The notes: generated by a model from the sequence alone, not told the origin. A DNA stretch of 56,212 nt from an uncultured Clostridia bacterium (GCA_934255435.1 CAKQNZ010000002.1:1-56212), one strand, 5' to 3'; numbered from the stretch's first letter, positions 42,438-51,737 are shown. A program made the numbers and translations.

Positions 42438-44084
42438 ATGGAGATCTTAAAAAAACGCATCAGGACACTGACCGTAGCACTGCTGGTGCTTGCAGCAGCG
42501 ATCTCATGCAGACTGGCATACATACAGCTGGCAGGGCATGAAGAACTTTCAGCGGCAGAACATTCACAGTCCCTCATATCACTTGTGGGCAGCAACACGC
42601 GAGGGATCATATACGACAGGAATGGAGCACCCCTTGTGGCAGACCGGAAACATTACATCTATATCATAAGCAAAGGAAAGTTCAACTACCAGACCGCCAA
42701 ACTGCTGAAAAGTTTTGGTGCAGAGCAGGTGCAAAGCGGCAGCAGCGGATACTATGTATATTCATCGGATTCATATGACAGGCGGGCAGGTGAAGAGCTT
42801 GTGGAGAAATACGATGCATATATAATCTATGCATCATCCAGATACAGCGATGATCAGCTTGCAGCACATCTGATAGGTTATGTCAATGAAAGCGATGATT
42901 CCGGAGCATCAGGTCTGGAGCTTATGTTCAACAGCCGTCTCGATCCGCTGCACCGGCATATGTACGCAGTGGCAGACGTCCGGGGCGATCTGATACCGGA
43001 AAGAGGCATAATAGTGACTTCGGACGAGAGCAGCGGTCAGAGGACATCTGAAGGGATAAGGACAACTGTGGACAAAGGCATACAGCAGGCCATCGAAGAT
43101 ATACTTGACAAACAGGAAAAAAACTGCGCTGCTGTGGTCATGGACTGCAGTACAGGCGGGATCGCAGCTCTGGCATGTACTCCGAAATTCGATCCTGACC
43201 ATGTCAGCAGCTATATAGACGGCGGCGGCAGCGAACTGGTGAACAAAGCTACGCAGGGAGAATACCCTCCCGGATCGGTATTCAAGATAATAGTTGCAGC
43301 GGCCGCACTGGAATCAGGCGGTACAGAAGACAGGATCTTTACATGCAAAGGATCTGTAAAGTCAGGTTCCCACAGCATAAAGTGCGACACAGGCGGAAGC
43401 TCAGGTCACGGCAGGATAAACATGAAAGATGCTTTTGCATATTCCTGCAACAGTTATTTCGTACAGCTCGGCAAAGAGCTTGGCAGCGACAGGATCATTT
43501 CCATGGCTGAGAAATTCCACCTGGGAGAAACTGCACTGGAAAACTATCCGCAGGAAAGTGCAGGCCATCTGATGGATCAGAGCCAGAGACAGGGTGCTGC
43601 TGTAGGGAATCTTTCCATAGGTCAGGGAGAAACGCTTGTGACGCCGCTGCAGATAGCCAGGGTCACCTCTGTCATAGCAAACGGAGGCACAGACAAAGGC
43701 GTGTGTATACTGATGGACGATGAACAGAGCAATGAGAGAGTCATATCAGAAGACACTGCGAAGACTATTTCTGGAATGATGTCTGCTGTGACAGAGTACG
43801 GCACTGCATCTTTCCTCGATATGAAGGACAGCAGCGGCACCCTTGAAACTGCTGTCAAAACGGGAACTGCACAGTATGGCAGCGCAGGCTCATACGGTAC
43901 ACATGCCTGGATAACAGGATTCGCACCCTGCAGCCAGCCGGAATATACAGTGACTGTGCTGATGGAAGACGGCAATTCAGGGGCTGCATCAGCCGGACCG
44001 GTTTACAGAGAGATAATAGAATATCTGAAAAGAGCCGGCAGCTACAGCAGGCCTGCCCTTGCATTGTCTACGGACCGGGGGTGA
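42438..44084 (+). CDS. Class B penicillin-binding protein (transpeptidase)
   Basis: A 548-residue monofunctional transpeptidase with a single N-terminal membrane helix (about 8-28). The dimerisation domain is shortened, and the catalytic domain has SVFK (YPPGSVFKI), SCN (YSCNSYF) and KTGTAQ. It cross-links peptidoglycan outside the membrane. Size and layout resemble FtsI/PbpA relatives such as actinobacterial PbpA rather than SpoVD (no PASTA domain). It converges on sigK with a 17-base overlap of the 3' ends. Its own SD is in a hairpin (42397-42431). A sporulation role is possible from position only. Confidence 0.9.
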   Translation: MEILKKRIRTLTVALLVLAAAISCRLAYIQLAGHEELSAAEHSQSLISLVGSNTRGIIYDRNGAPLVADRKHYIYIISKGKFNYQTAKLLKSFGAEQVQSGSSGYYVYSSDSYDRRAGEELVEKYDAYIIYASSRYSDDQLAAHLIGYVNESDDSGASGLELMFNSRLDPLHRHMYAVADVRGDLIPERGIIVTSDESSGQRTSEGIRTTVDKGIQQAIEDILDKQEKNCAAVVMDCSTGGIAALACTPKFDPDHVSSYIDGGGSELVNKATQGEYPPGSVFKIIVAAAALESGGTEDRIFTCKGSVKSGSHSIKCDTGGSSGHGRINMKDAFAYSCNSYFVQLGKELGSDRIISMAEKFHLGETALENYPQESAGHLMDQSQRQGAAVGNLSIGQGETLVTPLQIARVTSVIANGGTDKGVCILMDDEQSNERVISEDTAKTISGMMSAVTEYGTASFLDMKDSSGTLETAVKTGTAQYGSAGSYGTHAWITGFAPCSQPEYTVTVLMEDGNSGAASAGPVYREIIEYLKRAGSYSRPALALSTDRG

Positions 44085-44700
44085 GCGCCCCCTTGAGTTT
44101 CTGCATAGCTTTCTTTTCTATACGGGAGACATAGGAACGGCTGATACCGAGCATGGCAGCGACTTCACGCTGGGTACGGGGTATCCTGCCCTGGACTCCG
44201 TATCTGTTGACTAGTACAGCACGTTCTCTTTCCGTGAGCGTACTGTTTATTGCGTCGGTCATTTTGCTGATCTGCATCTTCAGTGCGATATCGTCTACCA
44301 CGATGTCAGGGTCTGTACCAAGTATATCGTTAAGGCTTATCTCATTGCCGTCTTTGTCTGTCCCGACAGGTGCGCTTATGGAAACCTCAGATGCGTTCTT
44401 TTTCGTTGAACGGATGCTCATAAGTATTTCATTCTCAATACAACGGGCAGCATAGGTCGCAAGTCTGGCGGCTCTGCTGCTGCTGTAGGTATTGACGGCT
44501 TTTATAAGTCCGATCGTTCCGATGGATATGAAGTCGTCCATCGTATGATACGGGGATGTGTATTTTCTGGCGATATGAGCCACAAGCCTGAGATTGCGCT
44601 CGATAAGCATTGTCCTGGCGTCTTCGTCGCCTTTCTCATAAAGCTCTATATAGTACTTCTCTTCTTTTTCTGTCAGTGGTTTCGGAAACGAAACACTCAT
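44068..44700 (-). CDS. sigK: Sporulation sigma factor SigK-like
   Basis: A 210-residue sigma-70 family factor. Region 2 has ERNLRLVAHIARKY, ISIGTIGLIKAVNTY and LATYAARCIENEILM, and region 4 has TQREVAAMLGISRSYVSRIEKKAM. The match to the SigK subfamily is close throughout (PLTEKEEKYYIELYEKGDE, DKDGNEISL). The hydrophobic pro-sequence of about 20 residues in Bacillus pro-SigK is missing: the protein starts at MSVSFPKPL. The ATG at 44700 follows GAGGGGGG at nine bases. The 3' end overlaps the convergent PBP gene by 17 bases. SigE is the main alternative identity and is less likely on sequence. Confidence 0.87.
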   Translation of the reverse strand: MSVSFPKPLTEKEEKYYIELYEKGDEDARTMLIERNLRLVAHIARKYTSPYHTMDDFISIGTIGLIKAVNTYSSSRAARLATYAARCIENEILMSIRSTKKNASEVSISAPVGTDKDGNEISLNDILGTDPDIVVDDIALKMQISKMTDAINSTLTERERAVLVNRYGVQGRIPRTQREVAAMLGISRSYVSRIEKKAMQKLKGALTPGP

Positions 44701-44724
44701 TTTATGTATCCCCCCTCGGACTTT

Positions 44725-44752
44725 TACTATATGCAAAGATCCGGGGGAGAGT
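44725..44752 (-). promoter_or_regulatory. Sigma-K type promoter for sigK
   Basis: On the minus strand AC (44752-44751), 17-bp spacer, CATATAGTA (44733-44725), an exact fit to the sigma-K consensus AC-N16/17-CATANNNTA. An inverted repeat (44741-44748 with 44709-44719) would hide the SD in transcripts that start further upstream. Confidence 0.55.
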
Positions 44753-44818
44753 GCCTGACCTGCTCAAAAGAAGCATGGTCTTATTAAGGCTGCATGAAGA
44801 TCTGGATGAAAGGACCTG

Positions 44819-44983
44819 CTATTTTCTTTCGAATGAAAGGCAGTCCGTACATTCATCGACCTTCGGATCGCACTCGTGAGTACCGACAGTGATGCAGTCC
44901 AGTGAGCAGAAATCTGCTGTGCTTGCGTGATGCTGGCAGTTTTCTACCATACATTTGATGCTCTTGTTGATATCCATTTTCAT
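44819..44983 (-). CDS. DUF1540 domain protein
   Basis: A 54-residue Cys-rich protein typical of DUF1540: IKCMVENCQHH, CSLDCITVGTHE and CTDCLSFE. The spaced cysteines and histidine suggest a bound metal. AGGAGG lies three bases before the first ATG (44983) and nine before a second (44977); the second is better spaced. The family is common in spore formers and has no assigned function. It lies upstream of sigK on the same strand. Confidence 0.85.
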   Translation of the reverse strand: MKMDINKSIKCMVENCQHHASTADFCSLDCITVGTHECDPKVDECTDCLSFERK

Positions 44984-45053
44984 TTACCTCCTGAAAATCA
45001 AGTTTCATAAGTTAGTATTGCCAGAGATCGTGAAAAATATATGCAGGATTATA

Positions 45054-45081
45054 TTGAAAAAATGTAATAATATGGTAAAAT
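45054..45081 (+). promoter_or_regulatory. Promoter for radC-mrdA-minD
   Basis: TTGAAA (45054-45059), 16-bp spacer, TAAAAT (45076-45081) with an extended -10 TG at 45073-45074. Confidence 0.65.
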
Positions 45082-45116
45082 AATACTACTTATATCAAAA
45101 GGAGAAATCGGGAATA

Positions 45117-45794
45117 ATGAAAATAAGACAATTACCGGAAGATGAGCGTCCGAGAGAAAAGCTGCTGAAGGAAGGCAGAGACAAGCTTTCAACTGCAGAG
45201 GTGCTGGCTATACTGATAGGCAGCGGAGGTGCAGGCAGGTCCGCCCTTGAAGTAGCGACAGATCTTCTGACCATGGACAGCAGGGGCATCGCATTCCTCG
45301 GCGAGTGCAGACCGGAGGAGATGATGTCGGTGAAAGGCATAGGCAGAGCAAAAGCCTGCGAGATACTGGCAGCAGTAGAGCTGGGAAAGCGCATAGCTGC
45401 ATGCCCCAGAGAGGAACGCAGGGTCATATCCACATCTGCAGATATAGCGGACGCCGTGATGGAAAAAATGAGATATTACAGGAAAGAGCACTTCGTATGT
45501 ATGCTGATAAATGTCAAGGGGGAGATAATAGAGGAATCCTGTATTTCTATAGGGGATCTGTGTTCAAGTGTGACGCATCCCAGAGAAGTGTTCGTGGATG
45601 CTGTAAGGCGAAGTGCAGGTTCAGTCGTTTTCATACATAACCATCCCAGCGGAGATCCTACTCCCAGCGAAGCAGACGTTGCTACGACGAAACGTCTGAT
45701 AGAAGCAGGACAGATACTGGGGATACCGGTACTCGATCATATCGTCATCGGGGACGGGGAATACGTCAGTATGAAAGCGAAAGGACTTATATGA
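45117..45794 (+). CDS. radC: RadC family JAB-domain protein
   Basis: A 225-residue protein with an N-terminal helix-hairpin-helix (VKGIGRAKACEILA) and a C-terminal JAB/MPN domain whose metal ligands are in HNHPSGDPTPSEAD. RadC's historic DNA repair role is doubtful and the true activity is unknown. It starts the cluster that in many clostridia runs radC-mreBCD-mrdA-minCDE-rodA. Its stop overlaps the next start by four bases (ATGA). Confidence 0.95.
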   Translation: MKIRQLPEDERPREKLLKEGRDKLSTAEVLAILIGSGGAGRSALEVATDLLTMDSRGIAFLGECRPEEMMSVKGIGRAKACEILAAVELGKRIAACPREERRVISTSADIADAVMEKMRYYRKEHFVCMLINVKGEIIEESCISIGDLCSSVTHPREVFVDAVRRSAGSVVFIHNHPSGDPTPSEADVATTKRLIEAGQILGIPVLDHIVIGDGEYVSMKAKGLI

Positions 45795-48136
45795 AACGGT
45801 TTTCGAAACATTCAGCGATGATATGTTTTACAGGAGGTCTGGGTATACTGCTTGTACTCAGACTTTTTTCACTTACGATAGTGTCTCACGACAAGTGGTC
45901 GCAGTATACGTCCGACGCCAGCCAGCGGACGGTGTACGAGACGGCAGCCAGGGGAGATATTCTGGACAGGAACGGACGGCTGCTGGCAGGGAGTCTTCCT
46001 GTTTATTCGGCAGAGATAAGCAGTATAGGACTTGATGAAAAGACAGTAGAAGAAAGCTGCAGAAAGTTTGTCGGTATCCTGGAAAGATACGGAGAGGAGA
46101 CAGAGATATTCTCGGCGGAAGACCTTATGAAAAAAATTTTTAAAGAACAGGGCGTGTCCGGTCTTCCGGTGGAGGTCTGCAGCGGCATATCTTCCAAGGC
46201 TGCAGCAGCGATACAGGAGAAAAAGCCTGCAGGCGTGAGAGTCAGGATCGACTATAAACGGTATTACCCTTATGGTCATCTGGCGTCCCATGTCATCGGG
46301 TACACCGGCAGCATAACCAGTGAGGAATATAAGAAAAACGGCAGGAAAAAGGGATACAGAAAAGATTCACGTATCGGCAGAGCAGGCATAGAAAAGTATT
46401 GTGAGAGCAGTCTCAAAGGAACTGACGGCGCTACAGTATTCCAGGTAGATGCTTCCGGCAGAGCAAGGAAAGTGCTTGAAAAAAAGAGTTCCGAAAAAGG
46501 CAGCGATGTCAGGCTCACGATAGATGCAAAGCTTCAGCAGACAGCAGAGGAATCTTTGCAGCAGGCTGTTTCACAGTCAGCAGCAGGGGGTACGTTTGCC
46601 AGCAGATACGGTGATGTGAAGATGACATATGCTCCCAATGCAGCGGTGGGCGCAGCGGTAGTGATGGATGTGAAAACCGGCGAGGTGCTGGCGCTGGCAA
46701 ACACGCCTGATTTCGATCCCAGTGATTTTACTGTAGATATGTCACAGGAAAAATGGGATTCCCTGCAGCAGCAGAACAAAAATGACCCCATGAGTCCTGC
46801 GCCTCTCTACAATGTGGCAACGATGACGGCAGTGCAGCCGGGGTCGGCGTTCAAGCCTGTCACCGCTCTGGCAGCCATGAGCTGTGGACTTGACCCTGAG
46901 AGATCGCTTTACGACGACGGGTATGTGGAGCTTGGTGGCAGACGTTTCGGCTGCTCTCTCTGGAACGAGACAGGAGGCAAACACGGATATGTGGATCTTG
47001 CGAAAGCTATGGAGGTCTCATGCAACTACTATTTCTACGATATCGCATCAGGAAAGGATCTGGCGTCGGACAGGAACCTGGGATACAAAAAAGCCATAGA
47101 CAACAGCACTATAGTGAAGTATGCGAAACTTTTCGGTCTTGGATCTGAAACAGGAATAGAAATAGGCGAAAGAACAGGTCTTGTGCCCTCGAAAGAACTT
47201 AAAAACCAGGGGATAAAGTTACAGCTGAGAAGCTTCCTGCTGGGAGAGGAAGAAAAATATTTTACAGAAACAGCTCTGAGGAACAGGAAACAGTTCAAGA
47301 AAAAAATAGAAAAAATCGTGAATTGGGCAGATAAAGACTTGTCATTGAAGGAAATAATGGTTAAACTAAATAATGAGAAAATAGTCAGGAAAGAAAAACT
47401 TGAAGAACTTGCAGGGATATACTATCAGAACTATTACAGTCAGATGGACTGGAGTGCGGCGGACACGCTCAATATAGCCATAGGTCAGGGCGACAATGCG
47501 TACACGGTCCTTCAGATGGCAAACTACATGGCTGTCCTCGGAAATGAAGGTCAGTACCACGGAGCGACGCTGATTGCTGACCGCAGCAGGGACAATGGCA
47601 GGACATCATCTGAAAAGGGGCAGCTTGACAAAGCGGATATCAGAACTATAATTTCATCGATGACCCGGGTGACAGAGGGCTCAGGCGGTACTCTGCACAG
47701 TGTGTTTGCAGGGTTTCCTTATCGTGTCGCAGCAAAGAGCGGCACTGCGCAGCGTGCAGGGAAGATAAGCGATATGGATGAAAAGGAATACCTGAGAAGG
47801 TATATACATCTGATAACTCCGGGGGTGACGCTGGATGATGCTGTATCGGAAGCCGGTCGCCTCATGAAAGCATATCCCGATGTTTACAGTACAGAAGATG
47901 CAGCACTGCGGCGTGCAGTGATGAACCTCAGCAGCCGCAGTATAACAGCAGATGACATAGACAGGTACAAGAGGTCCTACGATGCTTTTGCGTGGACAGT
48001 AGCGCTGGCTCCTGCAGACGATCCGCAGATAGCTGTGGCGGTGATGCTGGTGCAGGGCAGGACTTCGGTGAATGCGGCACCTGTGGCAAGAGAACTTATA
48101 GGAAAATACGGAGAAATGAACAAATGGGAAAAGTAA
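45791..48136 (+). CDS. mrdA: Penicillin-binding protein 2 (MrdA/PBP2-like transpeptidase)
   Basis: A 781-residue class B PBP for cell-wall elongation. N-terminal membrane helix (about 12-30), a dimerisation domain (RGDILDRNGRLLAGS, HVIGYTG) and a transpeptidase domain with SAFK (QPGSAFKPV), SCN (VSCNYYF) and KSGTAQ. Two helical, charged insertions flank the catalytic core, one between the SCN and KSG motifs (about residues 470-555) and one after KSG (about 655-725). They make it longer than E. coli PBP2 and are common in clostridial MrdA. It sits directly after radC; mreB, mreC and mreD are missing from between. Four-base overlap with radC suggests coupling. Confidence 0.93.
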   Translation: MKRFSKHSAMICFTGGLGILLVLRLFSLTIVSHDKWSQYTSDASQRTVYETAARGDILDRNGRLLAGSLPVYSAEISSIGLDEKTVEESCRKFVGILERYGEETEIFSAEDLMKKIFKEQGVSGLPVEVCSGISSKAAAAIQEKKPAGVRVRIDYKRYYPYGHLASHVIGYTGSITSEEYKKNGRKKGYRKDSRIGRAGIEKYCESSLKGTDGATVFQVDASGRARKVLEKKSSEKGSDVRLTIDAKLQQTAEESLQQAVSQSAAGGTFASRYGDVKMTYAPNAAVGAAVVMDVKTGEVLALANTPDFDPSDFTVDMSQEKWDSLQQQNKNDPMSPAPLYNVATMTAVQPGSAFKPVTALAAMSCGLDPERSLYDDGYVELGGRRFGCSLWNETGGKHGYVDLAKAMEVSCNYYFYDIASGKDLASDRNLGYKKAIDNSTIVKYAKLFGLGSETGIEIGERTGLVPSKELKNQGIKLQLRSFLLGEEEKYFTETALRNRKQFKKKIEKIVNWADKDLSLKEIMVKLNNEKIVRKEKLEELAGIYYQNYYSQMDWSAADTLNIAIGQGDNAYTVLQMANYMAVLGNEGQYHGATLIADRSRDNGRTSSEKGQLDKADIRTIISSMTRVTEGSGGTLHSVFAGFPYRVAAKSGTAQRAGKISDMDEKEYLRRYIHLITPGVTLDDAVSEAGRLMKAYPDVYSTEDAALRRAVMNLSSRSITADDIDRYKRSYDAFAWTVALAPADDPQIAVAVMLVQGRTSVNAAPVARELIGKYGEMNKWEK

Positions 48137-48843
48137 TTTTAGTTTCATCGGGAAAAGGCGGTACAGGCAAGACCATGGTTTCTGTCAATATGGGAGCAAT
48201 GCTCTCGCAGTACGGATTCAAAGTCATGCTCCTCGATATGGACATGGGGCTTCGTAACATGGACATATATCTCAACATGGAGAACAAGGTCGTGTACAAT
48301 ATAATGGACGTGATATCAGGAGTCTGCCGTATCAAAAAAGCGATGATAAAGGTCAGAGGTTTCGAGAATCTCTATTTCATGGCTGCATCGCCTAAACGTG
48401 ATGACCGTGACCTGACAACGCTCCATATGCAGGTGCTCTGCGAGAAACTGAAAAAATACTTCGACTACATCATAATAGACTGTCCGGCAGGGATAGGTGA
48501 TCTTCTGGATGTTTCCATAGTGGCGGCAGACCAGGCGCTTATCGTGACCGAACCGGAGATAGCTTCGCTGCGGGATGCAGATGTCACTGAGCGTTATCTG
48601 ATGACGAAAGGCGTGAAGGACATAAGGATAATCGTCAACAAGGTCAAGGCCGACCTTATAAGGAGCGGTTTCGTGCCGGACCTCAGCACTATCTCAGGCA
48701 TGTTCAGTGGCAGGATGGTGGGCGTAATACAGTACGACGAGAATATACATATTTCCACAAATATAGGTATACCGATAATCTGCAAGCAAGGTACATATAT
48801 CGAACGGAATTTCAGGGAGATACTGAAGCGTATCGTAGTATGA
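48124..48843 (+). CDS. minD: MinD-type ATPase
   Basis: A 239-residue deviant Walker ATPase. The P-loop is KGGTGKT (residues 11-17), followed by LLDMDMGLRNMD and IIIDCPAGIG, as in MinD. MinD binds the membrane with ATP and places the septum with MinC. At 239 residues it is shorter than the usual 260-270, and the C-terminal amphipathic membrane helix is only weakly suggested by the last residues (FREILKRIVV). No minC or minE lies beside it. The ATG overlaps the mrdA end by 13 bases, with GGAG upstream. Confidence 0.87.
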   Translation: MGKVILVSSGKGGTGKTMVSVNMGAMLSQYGFKVMLLDMDMGLRNMDIYLNMENKVVYNIMDVISGVCRIKKAMIKVRGFENLYFMAASPKRDDRDLTTLHMQVLCEKLKKYFDYIIIDCPAGIGDLLDVSIVAADQALIVTEPEIASLRDADVTERYLMTKGVKDIRIIVNKVKADLIRSGFVPDLSTISGMFSGRMVGVIQYDENIHISTNIGIPIICKQGTYIERNFREILKRIVV

Positions 48844-48874
48844 TACATTATTTTCAGCAAATTTGAAGGAAACT

Positions 48875-48906
48875 GGAGCAGGTCCTTATGGCCAGGCTCC
48901 TTTTTT
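48875..48906 (+). terminator. Rho-independent terminator after minD
   Basis: GGAGC (48875-48879) pairs with GCTCC (48896-48900), with partial pairing inside, followed by six T. Confidence 0.75.
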
Positions 48907-50003
48907 CATGGTTTCTGGCTGCAGCTTATGCTCAGCAGCAGTCCTGATGCCATCATCGAGGATACCATGGCGGTACCGCCGCAGCTGAGAAAAGGCAGCG
49001 GTATGCCGGTCACGGGCATTATACCCATGGTCATACCTATGTTTTCGAAAGCCTGAAAGAAAAACATGCCAACTATGCCGACACCTGTAAGCGTGCCGCT
49101 TAGATCTGATGCGTATTTAGATATCCTGAGGGCACGATATATAAGCAGGGCAAACAGGACTATGACAGCAAGTCCTCCGATGAATCCCAGCTGCTCGACG
49201 GCAGCAGCATATATGAAATCTGACTCAGGGACGGGAAGGAACCCCAGACTGCTGTGGGTGCCTTTCATGTATCCTTTGCCCAGAAATCCTCCGGAGCCTA
49301 TGGCCGCTTTGGAACTGAGTACCTGATACGAACCCGGAAGATCTGTGTTTCCGGGAAAAAGGAACGCATCGATACGTTCTTTCTGGTATCCTGCCAGGAA
49401 GAAATAAAAAAGAGGCATGACTGCCGCAGCTCCAAGGGCTGCCTTTGCCATAGCCCTGAGATCAAGCCCTGAGCAGAAAACCATGAAAAGCCATATGGCG
49501 CAGTAAACACATCCGCTGCCGAAGTCCTCCTTTGCAACGATCACGATGAAAGGGAGGCTGTAAAGCATCGCCCGCATCAGACCGCCTGCAGTGTCAAGGG
49601 AGGATCTGTGCCGGGAAAGATAGGATGCCGTCACTATTATGAAAAGTATCTTTACAGGTTCAGAAGGCTGCAGTGTGGTGATCCCGATATCTATCCAGGC
49701 TCTGGAGCCGCTTGATGAAACGCCAAGTCCCGGTATATACACGGACAGCAGCAGTAAGAGCCCTGCAGGATACAGTATTTTTTCAAGACGTATAAAATAT
49801 CTGTAGCCCAGGTCCAGGATCAGCATTGCTGCTGCGATACCGAAGACCAGGGCTGCAGACTGTATCAAAACTTCCCTTGGAAGGAAGGTGCCGGAGTTTG
49901 ATGTCACACTGAAAAGGCTGGCTATGCCTGTCAGCGAAAGGAGCAGTGAACTCAGTATTATCATGTGGTCACAGCTTCTGAGCCGGCACATAAAATTGTT
50001 CAT
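48906..50003 (-). CDS. rodA: RodA/FtsW family peptidoglycan polymerase (SEDS)
   Basis: A 365-residue membrane protein with about ten helices, the SEDS glycosyltransferase that works with a class B PBP. Family motifs are visible: GSRAWIDIG, LQPSEPVKI, KEDFGSG with the catalytic Asp, and the C-terminal GIPLPFLSCGGTAMV. It resembles RodA more than FtsW. GGGAGGG precedes the ATG. It is on the minus strand, converging on minD, whereas the usual clostridial cluster has it on the same strand after minE. Its natural partner is the MrdA-like PBP encoded nearby. Confidence 0.93.
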   Translation of the reverse strand: MNNFMCRLRSCDHMIILSSLLLSLTGIASLFSVTSNSGTFLPREVLIQSAALVFGIAAAMLILDLGYRYFIRLEKILYPAGLLLLLSVYIPGLGVSSSGSRAWIDIGITTLQPSEPVKILFIIVTASYLSRHRSSLDTAGGLMRAMLYSLPFIVIVAKEDFGSGCVYCAIWLFMVFCSGLDLRAMAKAALGAAAVMPLFYFFLAGYQKERIDAFLFPGNTDLPGSYQVLSSKAAIGSGGFLGKGYMKGTHSSLGFLPVPESDFIYAAAVEQLGFIGGLAVIVLFALLIYRALRISKYASDLSGTLTGVGIVGMFFFQAFENIGMTMGIMPVTGIPLPFLSCGGTAMVSSMMASGLLLSISCSQKP

Positions 50004-50021
50004 ATCTGCCCTCCCATTATC

Positions 50022-50050
50022 TTGACGAGTACGTCAAAAAAGTCTATAAT
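50022..50050 (+). promoter_or_regulatory. rny promoter with palindromic -35 region
   Basis: TTGACG (50022-50027), 17-bp spacer, TATAAT (50045-50050). The -35 box is the left half of a perfect palindrome TTGACG-AGTA-CGTCAA (50022-50037). About 100 AT-rich leader bases follow. Confidence 0.72.
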
Positions 50051-50156
50051 ATTATAGTGTGCTTTTATTTAAATATTATTACTTAATAATTTTTCAAGTA
50101 ACTAAACTTAATCATAAAACAGGATTTTGGAAACCAAAGATAAGGAGGAATGATAT

Positions 50157-51698
50157 ATGGGGCCGGTCATAACAGTGATCGTAGGTCTGGGAGCGCTTGC
50201 AGTAGGACTCCTGGCTGGATATATATTCAGAAAATCATTCGGCGAGAAGACTATCGGCAACGCAGAGCAGAAGGCTAAGAACCTGATACTCGATGCCGAG
50301 AACCGCGCTGAAACACTGAAAAAAGAACGCATACTTGAAGCCAAAGAAGAAGCTCACAGGCAGAGGAGCGAGATTGAGCGGGAGATAAGGGAACGGAGAA
50401 ACGAGATACAGAAATCTGAACGCAGACTCATTCAGAAAGAAGAATCTATCGACAGAAAACTTGAAAATATTGAAAAAAAAGAAGAAAGCATAACGAACAA
50501 GGAAAAGTCTGTCACAAACAGACAGAAAGAAATGGAGAAGCTTTACAGCCGCCAGCTGGAGGAGCTTGAGAAGATCTCAGGATATTCCACAGAAAGAGCA
50601 CGTGAGATAATCCTCGAGAAAGTCGAAAAAGAAGCGAGAAGCGATGCGGCAGCTCTCTACAAGGATATAGAGAGCAAGGCCAAAGAAGACGCAGACAAGA
50701 AGGCCAAGGAGATAATCAGCGGTGCTATACAGCGCTGTGCGGCCGATCATGTTGCGGAATCCACAGTTTCAGTAGTGCCTCTTCCAAACGATGAGATGAA
50801 AGGACGTATCATAGGACGTGAGGGCAGGAACATCAGAGCCATTGAGACTCTGACAGGCATAGACCTTATAATCGACGATACGCCGGAAGCAGTTATACTT
50901 TCAGGATTCGATCCTGTCAGAAGAGAGATCGCAAGGCTTTCCCTTGAAAAGCTCATCGTCGACGGCAGGATACATCCGGCAAGGATAGAAGAAATGGTGC
51001 ATAAATCCGAGAGAGAAGTCAATGCTATCATCAAAGAAGAAGGTGAACAGGCTACTTTCGAGGTAGGCATACACAACCTGCACCCTGAACTTGTCAAACT
51101 GCTGGGAAGACTGAAATACAGGACTTCATACGGTCAGAACGTGCTGAAACACTCCATAGAGGTAGCACATCTGGCAGGACTCATGGCAGGTGAGCTGGGA
51201 CTTGATATCACTCTTGCCAAGAGAGCAGGTCTGCTCCATGATATCGGTAAAGCGCTCGACCATGAGCGTGAAGGTACACATGTCGATATCGGTATGGAGG
51301 TACTCAAGAAATACAAGGAGTCGGCAGCTGTTATAAACGGTATGGCGGCACATCACGGCGATTATGAGCCTAAGTCAGTCGAAGCTGTGCTCATTGCTGC
51401 AGCAGATGCACTTTCGGCAGCAAGACCGGGTGCAAGAAGAGAGACTCTTGAGTCATATATCAAGAGACTCCAGAAGCTCGAAGAGATCGCAAATACGACA
51501 GAAGGTGTCGACAAGTCATTTGCGATACAGGCGGGAAGAGAGATCAGAGTCATCGCCAAGCCTGATGAAGTCAGCGATGATGCCATAGCACTTCTTGCCA
51601 GGGACATCTCCAAGAAGATCGAGTCTGAACTGGAATACCCGGGACAGATAAAGGTCAATGTAGTGAGAGAGACAAGAGCAGTTGATTACGCTAAATAA
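50157..51698 (+). CDS. rny: Ribonuclease Y
   Basis: RNase Y starts mRNA decay in Firmicutes from the inner face of the membrane. The 513 residues have an N-terminal membrane helix (about 3-22), a long Glu/Lys-rich coiled coil (about 30-195), a KH domain ([15 protein letters not shown]) and an HD domain ([22 protein letters not shown]) that holds the two metal ions. AAGGAGG precedes the ATG. The length is as expected and the gene is monocistronic, with its own promoter and terminator. Confidence 0.97.
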   Translation: MGPVITVIVGLGALAVGLLAGYIFRKSFGEKTIGNAEQKAKNLILDAENRAETLKKERILEAKEEAHRQRSEIEREIRERRNEIQKSERRLIQKEESIDRKLENIEKKEESITNKEKSVTNRQKEMEKLYSRQLEELEKISGYSTERAREIILEKVEKEARSDAAALYKDIESKAKEDADKKAKEIISGAIQRCAADHVAESTVSVVPLPNDEMKGRIIGREGRNIRAIETLTGIDLIIDDTPEAVILSGFDPVRREIARLSLEKLIVDGRIHPARIEEMVHKSEREVNAIIKEEGEQATFEVGIHNLHPELVKLLGRLKYRTSYGQNVLKHSIEVAHLAGLMAGELGLDITLAKRAGLLHDIGKALDHEREGTHVDIGMEVLKKYKESAAVINGMAAHHGDYEPKSVEAVLIAAADALSAARPGARRETLESYIKRLQKLEEIANTTEGVDKSFAIQAGREIRVIAKPDEVSDDAIALLARDISKKIESELEYPGQIKVNVVRETRAVDYAK

Positions 51699-51713
51699 TT
51701 AAAGACATAGCAG

Positions 51714-51737
51714 CGCTCGGCACAGCCGGGCGTTTTT
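51714..51737 (+). terminator. Rho-independent terminator after rny
   Basis: CGCTCGG (51714-51720) pairs with CCGGGCG (51726-51732), loop CACAG, then five T. Confidence 0.85.
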
